DNA from: Pseudomonas sp. LFM046 | GTDB taxonomy: Bacteria > Pseudomonadota > Gammaproteobacteria > Pseudomonadales > Pseudomonadaceae | Direction: 5' to 3' | Assembly (NCBI RefSeq): GCF_000949385.2 | Contig: NZ_JYKO02000001.1 | Coordinates: 4,102,770-4,166,769, forward strand | DNA length: 64,000 nt | In this document: one piece after another, positions 43,861 through 52,803 of the stretch | Numbering within the stretch: position 1 is the first letter of the stretch | How the letters are laid out: every line of letters begins with the position of its first letter | The notes under the pieces: generated by a model | Told to the model about the DNA's origin: nothing | Databases searched by the model: none | Seen by the model: only the letters and a program-made list of their open reading frames with translations | Position numbers and translations under genes: made by a program

Positions 43861-46412
43861 CAGACCACCTCCTCCACCAAGGGAATAAGCTCGGCCTCGT
43901 CCGCCCGGAGCGGGCGGATCTGGCCGCGTTCTTCGATGAAACGGATATCCGGGTCGCCGCGACCGTCGTTGACGAAGGTGCGGAAGCGCTTGAGCTTCTC
44001 CGGGTCCTGGATGGCGTTGGCCCACTCGCATTCGTAGCGGTCCACCACCAGTTGCATCTGTGCCTCCAGCTCCTCGGCCAGCCCCAGGCTGTCGTCGATG
44101 ATCACCGCCTTGAGGTAGTCCAGGCCGCCCTCCAGGCTTTCACGCCAGACCGAGGTGCGTTGCAGCTTGTCGGCGGTGCGGATGTAGAACATCAGGAAGC
44201 GGTCGATGTAGCGGATCAGGGTTTCGTCATCGAGATCAGTGGCGAACAGCTCGGCGTGGCGCGGGCGCATGCCACCGTTGCCGCAGACGTAGAGGTTCCA
44301 GCCCTTCTCGGTGGCGATCACACCCACGTCCTTGCTCTGCGCTTCGGCGCACTCGCGGGTGCAGCCGCTGACCGCGAACTTCAGCTTGTGGGGTGAGCGC
44401 AGGCCCTTGTAGCGGTGCTCGATATCCAGGGCCATCTTGACGCTGTCCTGCACGCCGTAGCGGCACCAGGTGCTGCCGACGCAGGACTTCACGGTGCGAG
44501 TGGACTTGCCGTAGGCATGGCCCGTCTCGAAGCCGGCGGCGATCAGCTCGCCCCAGATATCCGGCAATTCGTGCAGCTGGGCGCCGAACAGGTCGATGCG
44601 CTGGCCACCGGTGATCTTGGTGTAGAGGTTGTACTTCTTCGCCACCTCGCCAATGGCGATCAGGCCTTCCGGGGTGATCTCGCCACCGGGGATGCGCGGC
44701 ACCACCGAGTAGGTGCCGTTCTTCTGCATGTTGGCCATGAAGGTGTCGTTGGTGTCCTGCAGCGGCACCAGCCACGGGTTCTGGATCGGGCGGTTCCAGC
44801 AGGACGCGAGGATGGAGCCGATGGCCGGCTTGCAGATCTCGCAACCGACATGGCCGCGACCGTGCTTGGCGAGCATTTCCTCGTAGGTCTCGATGCCTTC
44901 CACACGAACCAGCGCATAGAGCTCCTGGCGGGTGTAGGCGAAGTGTTCGCAGAGGCTCTTGTCCACGGCCACGCCACGGGCCGACAGCTCATGCTCCACC
45001 ACCTGCTTGAGCAGTGCCGCGCAGCCGCCGCAGCCTGTGGCCGCCTTGGTGCAGGCCTTCACTCCGGCGACATCGGTGCAGCCGGAATCGATGGCGGAGC
45101 AGATGGCACCCTTGCTGACGTTGTGGCAGGAGCAGACGGTGGCGGTGGCCGGCAGCGCATCGGCGCCCAGGGCCGGTGCGCCCTCGCCCGCCGGCAGGAT
45201 CAGGCTGGCCGGGTCGGCCGGCAGCTTGATGCCGTTCTGCACGTACTGCAGCAGGGTGTCGTAGTAGCTGTTGTCGCCCACCAACACGGCGCCGAGGGCC
45301 TGCTTGCCGTCGGCGGAGACCACCAGGCGGCGGTAGCTGGCGGTGGCTTCGTCGATGAATCGGTAGCTGCGCGCGCCCGGCAGAGCGCCGTGGGCATCGC
45401 CGATGGAGCCCACGTCCACGCCCAGCAGCTTCAGCTTGGTGGACATGTCGGCACCGATGAAGGGATCGGCGTCTTCGCCGCACAGCTGCGTGGCGACGCT
45501 GCGGGCCATCTGATAGCCGGGGGCGACCAGGCCGAAGATGCTACCGTTCCAGGCGGCACATTCGCCGATGGCGTAGATGTTGGCGTCCGAGGTCAGGCAC
45601 TGGCCGTCGATGGCCACGCCACCGCGCGGGCCCAGTTCCAGACCACTCTGACGGGCCAGGGCGTCCTGCGGGCGGATACCCGCGGAGAAGACGATGAGGT
45701 CGGTTTCGAGGAAATCCTCTCCGGCGAAATTCATCCGGTAGCGGTACGCCTCACCCGCGCTGATGGACTGGGTGGCCTTCGACAGGTGCACGCCCACGCC
45801 CAACTCCTCGATCCGGGCCTTCAGCGCCAGGCCGCCCTGATCGTCGAGCTGAACCGGCATCAGACGCGGGGCGAACTCCACCACGTGGGCATCGAGGCCC
45901 AGGGACTTCAGCGCATTGGCGGCTTCCAGGCCCAGCAGGCCGCCACCAACCACCACGCCACGGCGCGCCTGCGCGGCGGCGGCGCGAATGGTGTCGAGAT
46001 CCGCCAGGGTGCGGTAGACCAGACGCGAGTTGCCCTCGGCACCCTCGATGGGCGGCACGAACGGATAGGAGCCGGTGGCCAGCACCAGCTTGTCGTAGGC
46101 CACGCAACCGTTGGCGGTGATCACTTCACGGCGTTCGCGGTCGATTTCCAGCACCGGCACGCCCAGGTGCAGTGTCACGCCGGGGGTCTGGTAGAGGCTG
46201 GCTTCGCTCAGGGCCAGGGACTCGGCATCACGACCGCCAAAGTACTCGGACAGGTGCACCCGGTCATAGGCGCGCAGCGGCTCCTCACTGAAGACTTCGA
46301 TGCGATAGCGGCCCAGCGCACCGCGCTCGATCAGTTGCTCGACGCAATGATGGCCGACCATGCCATTGCCGATGACGACCAGCGTTTGCACATCAGGAGT
46401 GGAAGTGTTCAT
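43860..46412 (-). CDS. nirB: Assimilatory nitrite reductase large subunit NirB
   Basis: 850 residues from ATG at 46412. An N-terminal FAD/NAD(P)H oxidoreductase domain (VIGNGMVGHHCVEQL dinucleotide fold; VVVGGGLLGLEAANAL second fold) is followed by a BFD-like [2Fe-2S] domain (CSCHNVSKGAICSAI ... CGGC), a second cysteine pair (GCEICKP), then the nitrite/sulfite reductase repeat and the siroheme-4Fe4S site (GSTWCRYG ... SGCTRECAEAQSKD). It reduces nitrite to ammonium with NirD. The transcript starts from a sigma-54 promoter and passes an intrinsic terminator 41 nt before the ATG, so expression likely needs NtrC plus an antiterminator. Confidence 0.95.
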   Translation of the reverse strand: MNTSTPDVQTLVVIGNGMVGHHCVEQLIERGALGRYRIEVFSEEPLRAYDRVHLSEYFGGRDAESLALSEASLYQTPGVTLHLGVPVLEIDRERREVITANGCVAYDKLVLATGSYPFVPPIEGAEGNSRLVYRTLADLDTIRAAAAQARRGVVVGGGLLGLEAANALKSLGLDAHVVEFAPRLMPVQLDDQGGLALKARIEELGVGVHLSKATQSISAGEAYRYRMNFAGEDFLETDLIVFSAGIRPQDALARQSGLELGPRGGVAIDGQCLTSDANIYAIGECAAWNGSIFGLVAPGYQMARSVATQLCGEDADPFIGADMSTKLKLLGVDVGSIGDAHGALPGARSYRFIDEATASYRRLVVSADGKQALGAVLVGDNSYYDTLLQYVQNGIKLPADPASLILPAGEGAPALGADALPATATVCSCHNVSKGAICSAIDSGCTDVAGVKACTKAATGCGGCAALLKQVVEHELSARGVAVDKSLCEHFAYTRQELYALVRVEGIETYEEMLAKHGRGHVGCEICKPAIGSILASCWNRPIQNPWLVPLQDTNDTFMANMQKNGTYSVVPRIPGGEITPEGLIAIGEVAKKYNLYTKITGGQRIDLFGAQLHELPDIWGELIAAGFETGHAYGKSTRTVKSCVGSTWCRYGVQDSVKMALDIEHRYKGLRSPHKLKFAVSGCTRECAEAQSKDVGVIATEKGWNLYVCGNGGMRPRHAELFATDLDDETLIRYIDRFLMFYIRTADKLQRTSVWRESLEGGLDYLKAVIIDDSLGLAEELEAQMQLVVDRYECEWANAIQDPEKLKRFRTFVNDGRGDPDIRFIEERGQIRPLRADEAELIPLVEEVV

Positions 46413-46452
46413 ACGTAGCACCCGGCCCAAGCCAATCACGTTTTTCGGGGGC

Positions 46453-46488
46453 AAAAAAAAGCGCCTGGGACTCAGCCGTCCCAGGCGC
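46453..46488 (-). terminator. Intrinsic terminator in the nirB leader (attenuator)
   Basis: On the minus strand an 11-bp perfect stem (GCGCCTGGGAC/GTCCCAGGCGC) with a 6-nt loop GGCTGA is followed by eight T. It lies between the nirB promoter and its ATG, so it must be read through for nirB expression. A second hairpin (GGTGC ... GCACC arms, roughly 46507-46537) precedes it. Two hairpins, one ending in a terminator, is the arrangement recognised by NasR/NasT ANTAR antiterminators in other nas operons. Confidence 0.8.
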
Positions 46489-46614
46489 CTTTGCCTGTTC
46501 ATTCGTGGGTGCCGCCGAGCAGCATTGCCTGGCGCACCTGTCAGCCCGGGGAGCGATCGCCATTGATCTGCCGGGCCGCCCTCCGCCGTGTTCGCGGTGG
46601 GTCTGGTCCTGCCT

Positions 46615-46631
46615 ATGCAGTGGCTGTGCCA
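46615..46631 (-). promoter_or_regulatory. Sigma-54 promoter of nirBD
   Basis: On the minus strand TGGCACAGCCACTGCAT has GG and GC separated by 10 nt. The predicted start is near 46604, giving a leader of about 190 nt that contains the attenuator. Confidence 0.7.
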
Positions 46632-46757
46632 GTTCGGCGAAAAGCCAATTGGACCGCCGCACCGGACGCGTTCCGACGCAGCAGCGGCGCGGTTTGCAGC
46701 GATTCGCACAAAAATCGACCTCCTCTTCAGTAGCCTTCCCGCCGACCGCCGGCTCAA

Positions 46758-46772
46758 GTACCAAAACGGTGC
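46758..46772. promoter_or_regulatory. NtrC-like activator site between nirBD and nasA
   Basis: GTACC-AAAAC-GGTGC matches GCACC-N5-GGTGC at nine of ten half-site positions. It is about 127 bp from the nirB sigma-54 promoter and about 111 bp from the nasA one, so one site could serve both. Confidence 0.55.
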
Positions 46773-46882
46773 GAAGGCACCTCGCGCGCCCCATCCTGAA
46801 GCCGGCTGACCACCCTTGCCCATGACCCGAAAAATGCCCGCAAAGGCCGCCGCGCAATGCCTGCGAGGAAGGCTGGCCAACT

Positions 46883-46898
46883 TGGCATGTGCCTTGCG
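46883..46898 (+). promoter_or_regulatory. Sigma-54 promoter of nasA fusion gene
   Basis: TTGGCATGTGCCTTGC followed by G: GG at 46884-46885 and GC at 46896-46897, 10 nt apart, close to TGGCACG-N4-TTGCW. The predicted start is about 108 nt before the ATG at 47017. Confidence 0.8.
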
Positions 46899-47016
46899 AT
46901 AGCCCCGGCAAGGCAATCAATGCCGATTGCCCATCCCACGACAAAGGCGCCGTGTCTCCCCCGTTTCGAACGGAGGGTGGCATGGCGCTTTTTCGTTTCT
47001 GCGGCAGGTGTTGGAT

Positions 47017-50000
47017 ATGGCGAACAAGACAGTACGAAGCGTGTGCCCCTATTGCGGTGTCGGCTGCGGCATCGTCATGGAGGTGGCGGACAACCGCGTG
47101 GTCAAGGTAAGTGGCGACAAGGCCCACCCCACCAACGTCGGCCGCCTCTGCACCAAGGGCAACACCTGCGCCCAGCCGCTCACCGAATCCGGCCGCATGG
47201 AGCACGCCTACCTGCGCCACGAACGCAGCCGCGACCCGGTGCGCACCGGCATCGACCAGGCCATCGCGGACACCGCCAACCGCCTGCGCGCGCTGCTCGA
47301 TGCACATGGCCCGGATGCCATTTCCTTTTATGTGTCCGGGCAGATGTCTCTGGAGGCCCAGTACCTGGCCAACAAGCTGGCCAAGGGTTTCATCCGCACC
47401 CGCCATATCGAATCCAACTCGCGGCTGTGCATGGCCAGCGCCGGCAGCGGCTACAAGCTCTCCTTCGGCTCGGACGGCCCGCCCGGCGCCTACCAGGATT
47501 TCGACCAGGCGGACCTGTTCCTGGTGACCGGCGCCAACATGGCCGACTGTCACCCGATCCTTTTCCTGCGCATGATGGACAGGGTCAAGGCCGGGGCGAA
47601 GCTGATCGTGGTCGATCCGCGCCGCACCGCCACCGCCGACAAGGCCAGCCTCTACCTGCCGATCAAGCCGGGCACCGACCTGGCGTTGCTCAACGGCCTG
47701 CTGCATCTGCTGTACAAGCATGGCCACATCGATCCGGCCTTCATCGCCGCCCACACCCAGGGCTGGGAAGCCATGCCGGCCTTCCTCGAGGACTACTCCC
47801 CGGAGCGGGTCGCGGCCATCACCGGCCTGTCTGAAGCGGATATCCGCAAGGCCGCCCAGTGGATTGGCGAAGCGCAGGAGTGGATGAGCTGCTGGACCAT
47901 GGGCCTCAACCAGAGCACCCATGGCACCTGGAACACCAACGCCCTGTGCAACCTGCACCTGGCCACCGGCGCCATCTGCCGCCCTGGCAGCGGCCCCTTC
48001 TCCCTCACCGGCCAGCCCAACGCCATGGGCGGCCGCGAGATGGGCTACATGGGTCCCGGCCTGCCGGGCCAGCGCTCACTGCTGGTGGAGGCCGACCGCC
48101 ACTTCATCGAAGACCTCTGGCAGCTGCCGCGCGGCCACCTGCGCCAGGACGGCGGCAACGGCACCGTGGCCCTGTTCGAAGCCATGAGCGCGGGCGAGAT
48201 CAAGGCCTGCTGGATCATCTGCACCAATCCGGTGGCCACCGTGCCGAACCGCCGCACAGCCATCGAAGGCCTGCAGGCCGCCGACCTGGTGATCACCCAG
48301 GACGCCTTCCTCGACACCGAAACCAACCGCTACGCCGACATTCTCCTGCCCGGCGCCCTGTGGGCCGAAGCCGAGGGGGTGATGATCAACTCCGAGCGCA
48401 CCCTGACCCTGACCCAGAAAGCCGTGGACGCCCCCGGCGACAGCCTGCCGGACTGGCAGATCATCGCCCGCGTCGCCTGCGCCATGGGCTTCGCCGATGC
48501 CTTCAGCTACGAAAGCGCCGCCGAGGTGTTCGAGGAAATCAAGCAGGCCTGGAACCCGAAAACCGGTTACGACATCCGTGGCGCCAGCCACACCCTGCTG
48601 CGCGACGGCCCACTGCAATGGCCCTGCGCACCGGGCAGCGAAGCCAACGCGCGCAACCCGATCCGCTACCTCAACGACGGCGTTAGCCAGGCGCTGAAAC
48701 TGGACGCCGACGGCAACCGCCCCGCCATCGTCTTTGCCACCGAGCATGGCAAGGGCGTGTTCTTCGCCCGCCCGCACCTGGACCCGGCGGAGATGCCCGA
48801 CGACGCGTTTCCGCTGGTCCTCAACACCGGGCGCGTGCAGCACCAGTGGCACACCCTGACCAAGACCGGCAAGGTGGCCACCCTGAACAAGCTCAATCCC
48901 GGCGCCTTCCTTGAGCTGAACCCGCTGGACGCCGAACGCCTGGGCATCGCTGACAAGGGCCAGGTGGAAGTGCGCTCGCGCCGGGGCCGCGCCGTGCTGC
49001 CGGCGGTGGTCACCGACCGCGTGCAGCCGGGCCACTGCTTCGCGCCGTTCCACTGGAACGACCGTTATGGCGAGGACCTGGCGATCAACGCCGTGACCAG
49101 CGACGCCATCGACCCCATTTCGCTGCAGCCGGAATTCAAGTACAGCGCCGTCTCCCTGGCGCCTGTCGCCCCGGCCAGCTCCCAGCTCATCCCCTTGGTC
49201 GAAGTCGAGCCGGTCGCGGCCTGTACCGCTTCCGGTTTCGCGGAGGAACTCGCCGACATGCCAATCAACGCCTTCGCCCGCCTGCTGAACCTCGACGCCA
49301 GCGCCGAAGTCAGCCTGGCCCCCACCGAACAGCGCTACCTGCAGGGCTACCTGCTCGGCCTGCGCAGCGAGGAAGGCCGCAAGCTGGGCGGCGTGCCCAC
49401 CCTGCCTTCCAGCGCGCCCCTGGCCCCGGACACCCGCCTGCTGCTGGACGGTATCCTTGCCGGCCTGTTCTCCCGCAACCGGGAAGCGCCCGCCGCTGAT
49501 AAAGCGCCAGTCCAGGCCGAACAGAAGCCACTGCTGCTGCTCTGGTGCTCGCAGACCGGCAATGCGGAACGCTTCGCCGCCGTCTGCGCCGAAACCTTCC
49601 AGGCCGAGGGACGCGCCGTGACGGTGCGCTCGATGGATGCTGTCCAGCCTGCCGAACTCGCCGCTGCCGGCACCGCCCTGCTGATTGCCAGCACCTTCGG
49701 CGATGGCGATCCATCCGACAATGGCGCGTCGCTCTGGAGTGCGCTGAGCGCGGACGATGCGCCGTCCCTCGCTGGCCTCGACTTCGCCGTGCTGGCCATG
49801 GGCGACTCGAACTACGACCAGTTCTGCGGGTTCGGCCGCAAGCTGGATGTCCGCCTGGAAGAACTCGGCGCGCGCCGCCTGGCCCCGCGCATGGACTGCG
49901 AACCGGAGTACGACGAACCCGCGCGGGCCTGGCTGGCCGCCGTGCGCGACGCCCTGGTCGGCGCTCCCGCCCCGCAGGCCGTGGTCGAACTGGCCGGGGC

Positions 50001-51150
50001 GGACGCCGAGCCCGAAGTCGAAACCGCGCCTCGCTACAGCCGCCAGCAACCGCTGCGCAGCCGCCTGTTGCACAACCGCGTGCTCAACAGCCCGGAATCG
50101 GCCAAGGAAACCCGGCAGATCGTGCTGGACCTCAAGGGCAGCGGCCTCGCTTACCAGGCCGGCGATGCGCTGGGCGTATGGCCGAGCAACTGTCCTGCGC
50201 TGGTGGAGGAAGTCCTGACCGCAGCCGGTCTGGACGGCCGTCTGGAGGTAGAGGTGAAGGACCAGGGCACCCTGCCCCTGGCGACCGCCCTGGATCGGTA
50301 CTTCGAAATCGCCAGGATCACCCCCGACATGCTGCGCTTCGTCGCCGAGCGCTCCCGCAGCCCGGAACTGGCGCGGCTGTTGGATCCGGCGAACAAGGCC
50401 AAGCTGGATAACTGGCTCTGGGGCCGCCAACTGGCCGACCTGCTGCGGGCCTTTCCCATCCAGATCAGTGCGGATGAGCTGCTGGGCCAGCTCAAGCGCT
50501 TGCAGCCACGCCTGTACTCCATCGCTTCCAGCTCACTGGCTACGCCGGACGAGGTGCACCTGACGGTCTCCACCGTGCGCTACCAGTGCGACGACCGCGA
50601 GCGTGGCGGCGTCTGCTCCGCCTTCCTCGCCGACCGTGCAGGCCAGGGCGAGGTGCCGATCTTCATCCAGAAATCCGCACACTTCCGCGTACCAGCCGAC
50701 CCCGAGCGGCCGATGATCATGGTCGGCCCCGGCACCGGCATCGCCCCCTTCCGCGCCTTCCTCCAGGAACGCGAGGCAGCCGGTGCGAAAGGGCGTAACT
50801 GGCTGTTCTTCGGTGAGCAGCGGGAAGCCACCGACTTCTACTACCGCGAAGAACTGGAGGGCTGGCGGGCGTCTGGTCACCTGTACCGCCTGGACACCGC
50901 CTTCTCCCGCGATCAGGCGGAGAAGGTCTACGTCCAGCAACGCATGCTCGAACAGGGTGCCGAACTCTGGCGCTGGCTGGAGGATGGGGCGCACTTCTAC
51001 GTCTGTGGCGACGCCAGCCGCATGGCCAAGGACGTGGACACAGCGCTCAAGTCAGTGGTGCGGGAACATGGGGGGATGAGCGCGACGGAAGCGGAGGCCT
51101 ACGTGGGCGCGATGGCGAGGGATAAGCGGTATGTGAGGGATGTGTATTGA
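47017..51150 (+). CDS. nasA: Assimilatory nitrate reductase fused to CysJ-like flavoprotein
   Basis: 1377 residues from ATG at 47017. Residues 1 to about 720 are a NasA-type molybdopterin oxidoreductase: the N-terminal [4Fe-4S] motif CPYCGVGCGIVMEV ... GRLCTKG, VTGANMADCHPI, and the C-terminal molydopterin-dinucleotide domain LVLNTGRVQHQWHT ... HCFAPFHW. From about 838 a flavodoxin domain (WCSQTGNAERFA, ASTFGDGDPSDNG), an FAD domain (RLYSIASSS, GGVCSAFLADR) and an NADPH domain (MVGPGTGIAPFRAF, YVCGDASRMAKDV) follow, as in sulfite reductase CysJ. The fusion supplies electrons from NAD(P)H to nitrate reduction in one chain. Divergent from nirBD, with its own sigma-54 promoter. Confidence 0.94.
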   Translation: MANKTVRSVCPYCGVGCGIVMEVADNRVVKVSGDKAHPTNVGRLCTKGNTCAQPLTESGRMEHAYLRHERSRDPVRTGIDQAIADTANRLRALLDAHGPDAISFYVSGQMSLEAQYLANKLAKGFIRTRHIESNSRLCMASAGSGYKLSFGSDGPPGAYQDFDQADLFLVTGANMADCHPILFLRMMDRVKAGAKLIVVDPRRTATADKASLYLPIKPGTDLALLNGLLHLLYKHGHIDPAFIAAHTQGWEAMPAFLEDYSPERVAAITGLSEADIRKAAQWIGEAQEWMSCWTMGLNQSTHGTWNTNALCNLHLATGAICRPGSGPFSLTGQPNAMGGREMGYMGPGLPGQRSLLVEADRHFIEDLWQLPRGHLRQDGGNGTVALFEAMSAGEIKACWIICTNPVATVPNRRTAIEGLQAADLVITQDAFLDTETNRYADILLPGALWAEAEGVMINSERTLTLTQKAVDAPGDSLPDWQIIARVACAMGFADAFSYESAAEVFEEIKQAWNPKTGYDIRGASHTLLRDGPLQWPCAPGSEANARNPIRYLNDGVSQALKLDADGNRPAIVFATEHGKGVFFARPHLDPAEMPDDAFPLVLNTGRVQHQWHTLTKTGKVATLNKLNPGAFLELNPLDAERLGIADKGQVEVRSRRGRAVLPAVVTDRVQPGHCFAPFHWNDRYGEDLAINAVTSDAIDPISLQPEFKYSAVSLAPVAPASSQLIPLVEVEPVAACTASGFAEELADMPINAFARLLNLDASAEVSLAPTEQRYLQGYLLGLRSEEGRKLGGVPTLPSSAPLAPDTRLLLDGILAGLFSRNREAPAADKAPVQAEQKPLLLLWCSQTGNAERFAAVCAETFQAEGRAVTVRSMDAVQPAELAAAGTALLIASTFGDGDPSDNGASLWSALSADDAPSLAGLDFAVLAMGDSNYDQFCGFGRKLDVRLEELGARRLAPRMDCEPEYDEPARAWLAAVRDALVGAPAPQAVVELAGADAEPEVETAPRYSRQQPLRSRLLHNRVLNSPESAKETRQIVLDLKGSGLAYQAGDALGVWPSNCPALVEEVLTAAGLDGRLEVEVKDQGTLPLATALDRYFEIARITPDMLRFVAERSRSPELARLLDPANKAKLDNWLWGRQLADLLRAFPIQISADELLGQLKRLQPRLYSIASSSLATPDEVHLTVSTVRYQCDDRERGGVCSAFLADRAGQGEVPIFIQKSAHFRVPADPERPMIMVGPGTGIAPFRAFLQEREAAGAKGRNWLFFGEQREATDFYYREELEGWRASGHLYRLDTAFSRDQAEKVYVQQRMLEQGAELWRWLEDGAHFYVCGDASRMAKDVDTALKSVVREHGGMSATEAEAYVGAMARDKRYVRDVY

Positions 51151-51153
51151 GGG

Positions 51154-51195
51154 GCAGCCCTTCGGGCTGCTTGGCGAATGAATTCGCCCCCAAAG
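51154..51195. repeat. REP-type extragenic palindrome, copy 1
   Basis: GCAGCCC-TTC-GGGCTGC hairpin followed by TT and the palindrome GGCGAATGAATTCGCC. The same two-part arrangement occurs at 59973-60015. It lies just after the nasA stop and may act in transcript 3' processing. Confidence 0.75.
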
Positions 51196-51218
51196 GAAGC
51201 CCCCATCGTCCGAGAGGA

Positions 51219-52004
51219 TCAACCCCCGCGCATCATCTCCAGCACCTGGGCATGGAGACGCGGGTCGCCGCAGGCGATGACGTCGCCGCCGTTCTGCGCG
51301 TCGCCGCCGTCCCAACGGGTCACCACGCCGCCCGCACCCTGGATGATCGGCATCAGGGCCTGGATGTCGTAGGGCTTGAGGCCCGGATCGAGGACGATGT
51401 CCACCAGCCCGAGGGCCAGCATGCAGTACGCGTAGCAATCGCCGCTGTAGCGCACCAGGCGCACTTCACTGGACAGATCCCTGAACAGGCTGCTGTAGGG
51501 CGGCTGCAGAAAGTGCTCGGGACTGGTGACCATCAGGGTGGCGTCGCTCAGCTTGCGACAAGCGCGGGTCTGGATCGGTCGGCCGTTGAGGGAAGCATGC
51601 TTGCCATCCCCGATGAAGCGCTCGCGGGTGAAAGGCTGGTCCATCACCCCCAGTGCCGGACGGGTGCCATCGTTGAGGGCGATCAGCGTGCCCCAGAGCG
51701 GGATGCCGCTGATGAAGGAGCGGGTGCCGTCCACCGGGTCCAGCACCCAGGTCCAGGGCTCTTCGCCCTTGATGTTCTCTTCTTCCTCACCAAGGACGCC
51801 GTGGCCGGGATAGCGCTGGGCGATCAGCTCGCGCATGGCCCGCTCGGCGCCCTTGTCGGCCAGGGTCACGGGGTCGAAGCGCTCCGCTTCCTTGTTTTCC
51901 ACCTCAAGCGGCAGGCGAAAATAGGTCAGGGTCACCCGGGACGCCGCTTCAGCCAGTTCTTCGGCGAATTCCAGGTACTCGGGAGGGAGGGTTTGCTCGT
52001 TCAT
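51219..52004 (-). CDS. hisN: Histidinol-phosphatase HisN-like (inositol monophosphatase family)
   Basis: 261 residues. IMPase metal motifs are GVLGEEEENI (about 69-78), WVLDPVDGTRSFISG (about 86-100) and YSGDCYAYCMLALGLVDIVLDPGLKPYDIQAL. The DPVDGTRSFISG segment with Arg-Ser-Phe fits HisN-type histidinol-phosphate phosphatases better than SuhB. Magnesium-dependent cytosolic phosphatase. The start MNEQTLPPEYLEF has a weak purine-rich site. Monocistronic as seen. Substrate assignment is by family resemblance. Confidence 0.82.
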   Translation of the reverse strand: MNEQTLPPEYLEFAEELAEAASRVTLTYFRLPLEVENKEAERFDPVTLADKGAERAMRELIAQRYPGHGVLGEEEENIKGEEPWTWVLDPVDGTRSFISGIPLWGTLIALNDGTRPALGVMDQPFTRERFIGDGKHASLNGRPIQTRACRKLSDATLMVTSPEHFLQPPYSSLFRDLSSEVRLVRYSGDCYAYCMLALGLVDIVLDPGLKPYDIQALMPIIQGAGGVVTRWDGGDAQNGGDVIACGDPRLHAQVLEMMRGG

Positions 52005-52143
52005 GGGGACTCCGGGTTACAGGCGTATTGGCAGAATTCCAGCATAGGTTGTGAACCCGCTCCAACCCCCGCCCCGGAGTGGGTCACCATGCCCCCTCTA
52101 TGGCAAGACCTCCCGCGTCAGCGCCGGTTCCCGGCGTTCGGCA

Positions 52144-52698
52144 TCAGTTCTGCTGCGCGAGGTACTCGTCAGTGGACACCACCTTGGCGTAGGCAAAGCC
52201 CAGCGAGGACATGAAAGCGGCATGGACCTGCTCGGCGGGGATGACCTTGCCGTTGAACTCCTGGTCCCGCGTGGCGCAGGCATCGTGGATCACAGTGACG
52301 TCGTAGCCGTAGTCCGCCGCCGCGCGGGTAACGCCGTCGACGCACATGTGGCTCATGCTGCCGACGATGGTCACCTGTTCCACGCCGTTCCGGTCGAGGA
52401 TGTCCTTCAAATCGGTCTCACGGAAGGAATTGACGAAGTGCTTCAGGACCACGGGCTCGCCTGGGGCGTTCAGCACCTTGGGATGGATCTGCGCGCCTTC
52501 CGAGCCGGGCCGGAAGAAGGGAGCGTCCTGACTGGTGAACTCGTGACGGACGTGTACCACCAGGTCCCCGGCCTCGCGCGCGCCGGCAATGATGCGGGCG
52601 GCGTTGTCGGCCGCGGCGTCGGCGCCGTGCAGGGTCCAGAGGCCACCGGGGAAATAATCGTTCTGGATATCGATGACGATGACGGCTTGTTTGCTCAT
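52144..52698 (-). CDS. Isochorismatase-like cysteine hydrolase
   Basis: 184 residues from ATG at 52698 with GAGGTGAAC upstream. The fold signature VIVIDIQNDYF gives the catalytic Asp (about 10), HFVNSFRETDL follows the Lys-containing strand, and GSMSHMCVDGVTRAAADYGY contains the nucleophile Cys (SHMCVD) with the cis-peptide context typical of nicotinamidase/isochorismatase-family hydrolases. Substrate unknown. Divergent from the GlxA-type regulator 105 bp away, which probably controls it. Confidence 0.85.
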   Translation of the reverse strand: MSKQAVIVIDIQNDYFPGGLWTLHGADAAADNAARIIAGAREAGDLVVHVRHEFTSQDAPFFRPGSEGAQIHPKVLNAPGEPVVLKHFVNSFRETDLKDILDRNGVEQVTIVGSMSHMCVDGVTRAAADYGYDVTVIHDACATRDQEFNGKVIPAEQVHAAFMSSLGFAYAKVVSTDEYLAQQN

Positions 52699-52803
52699 GG
52701 TGTTCACCTCGGGTTGTAGGAGTGGAGACATGGGGCCCAAGATGAACGTCCGCGCGCCGGTTGAGGATCGGCGCGACCGACAAATTCGCAGGAAAAACTG
52801 ACA

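Noticed and set aside
48076-50430. 784-codon open frame on the minus strand
   Set aside because: Antisense to the nasA fusion gene, which has all cofactor motifs in the correct order.
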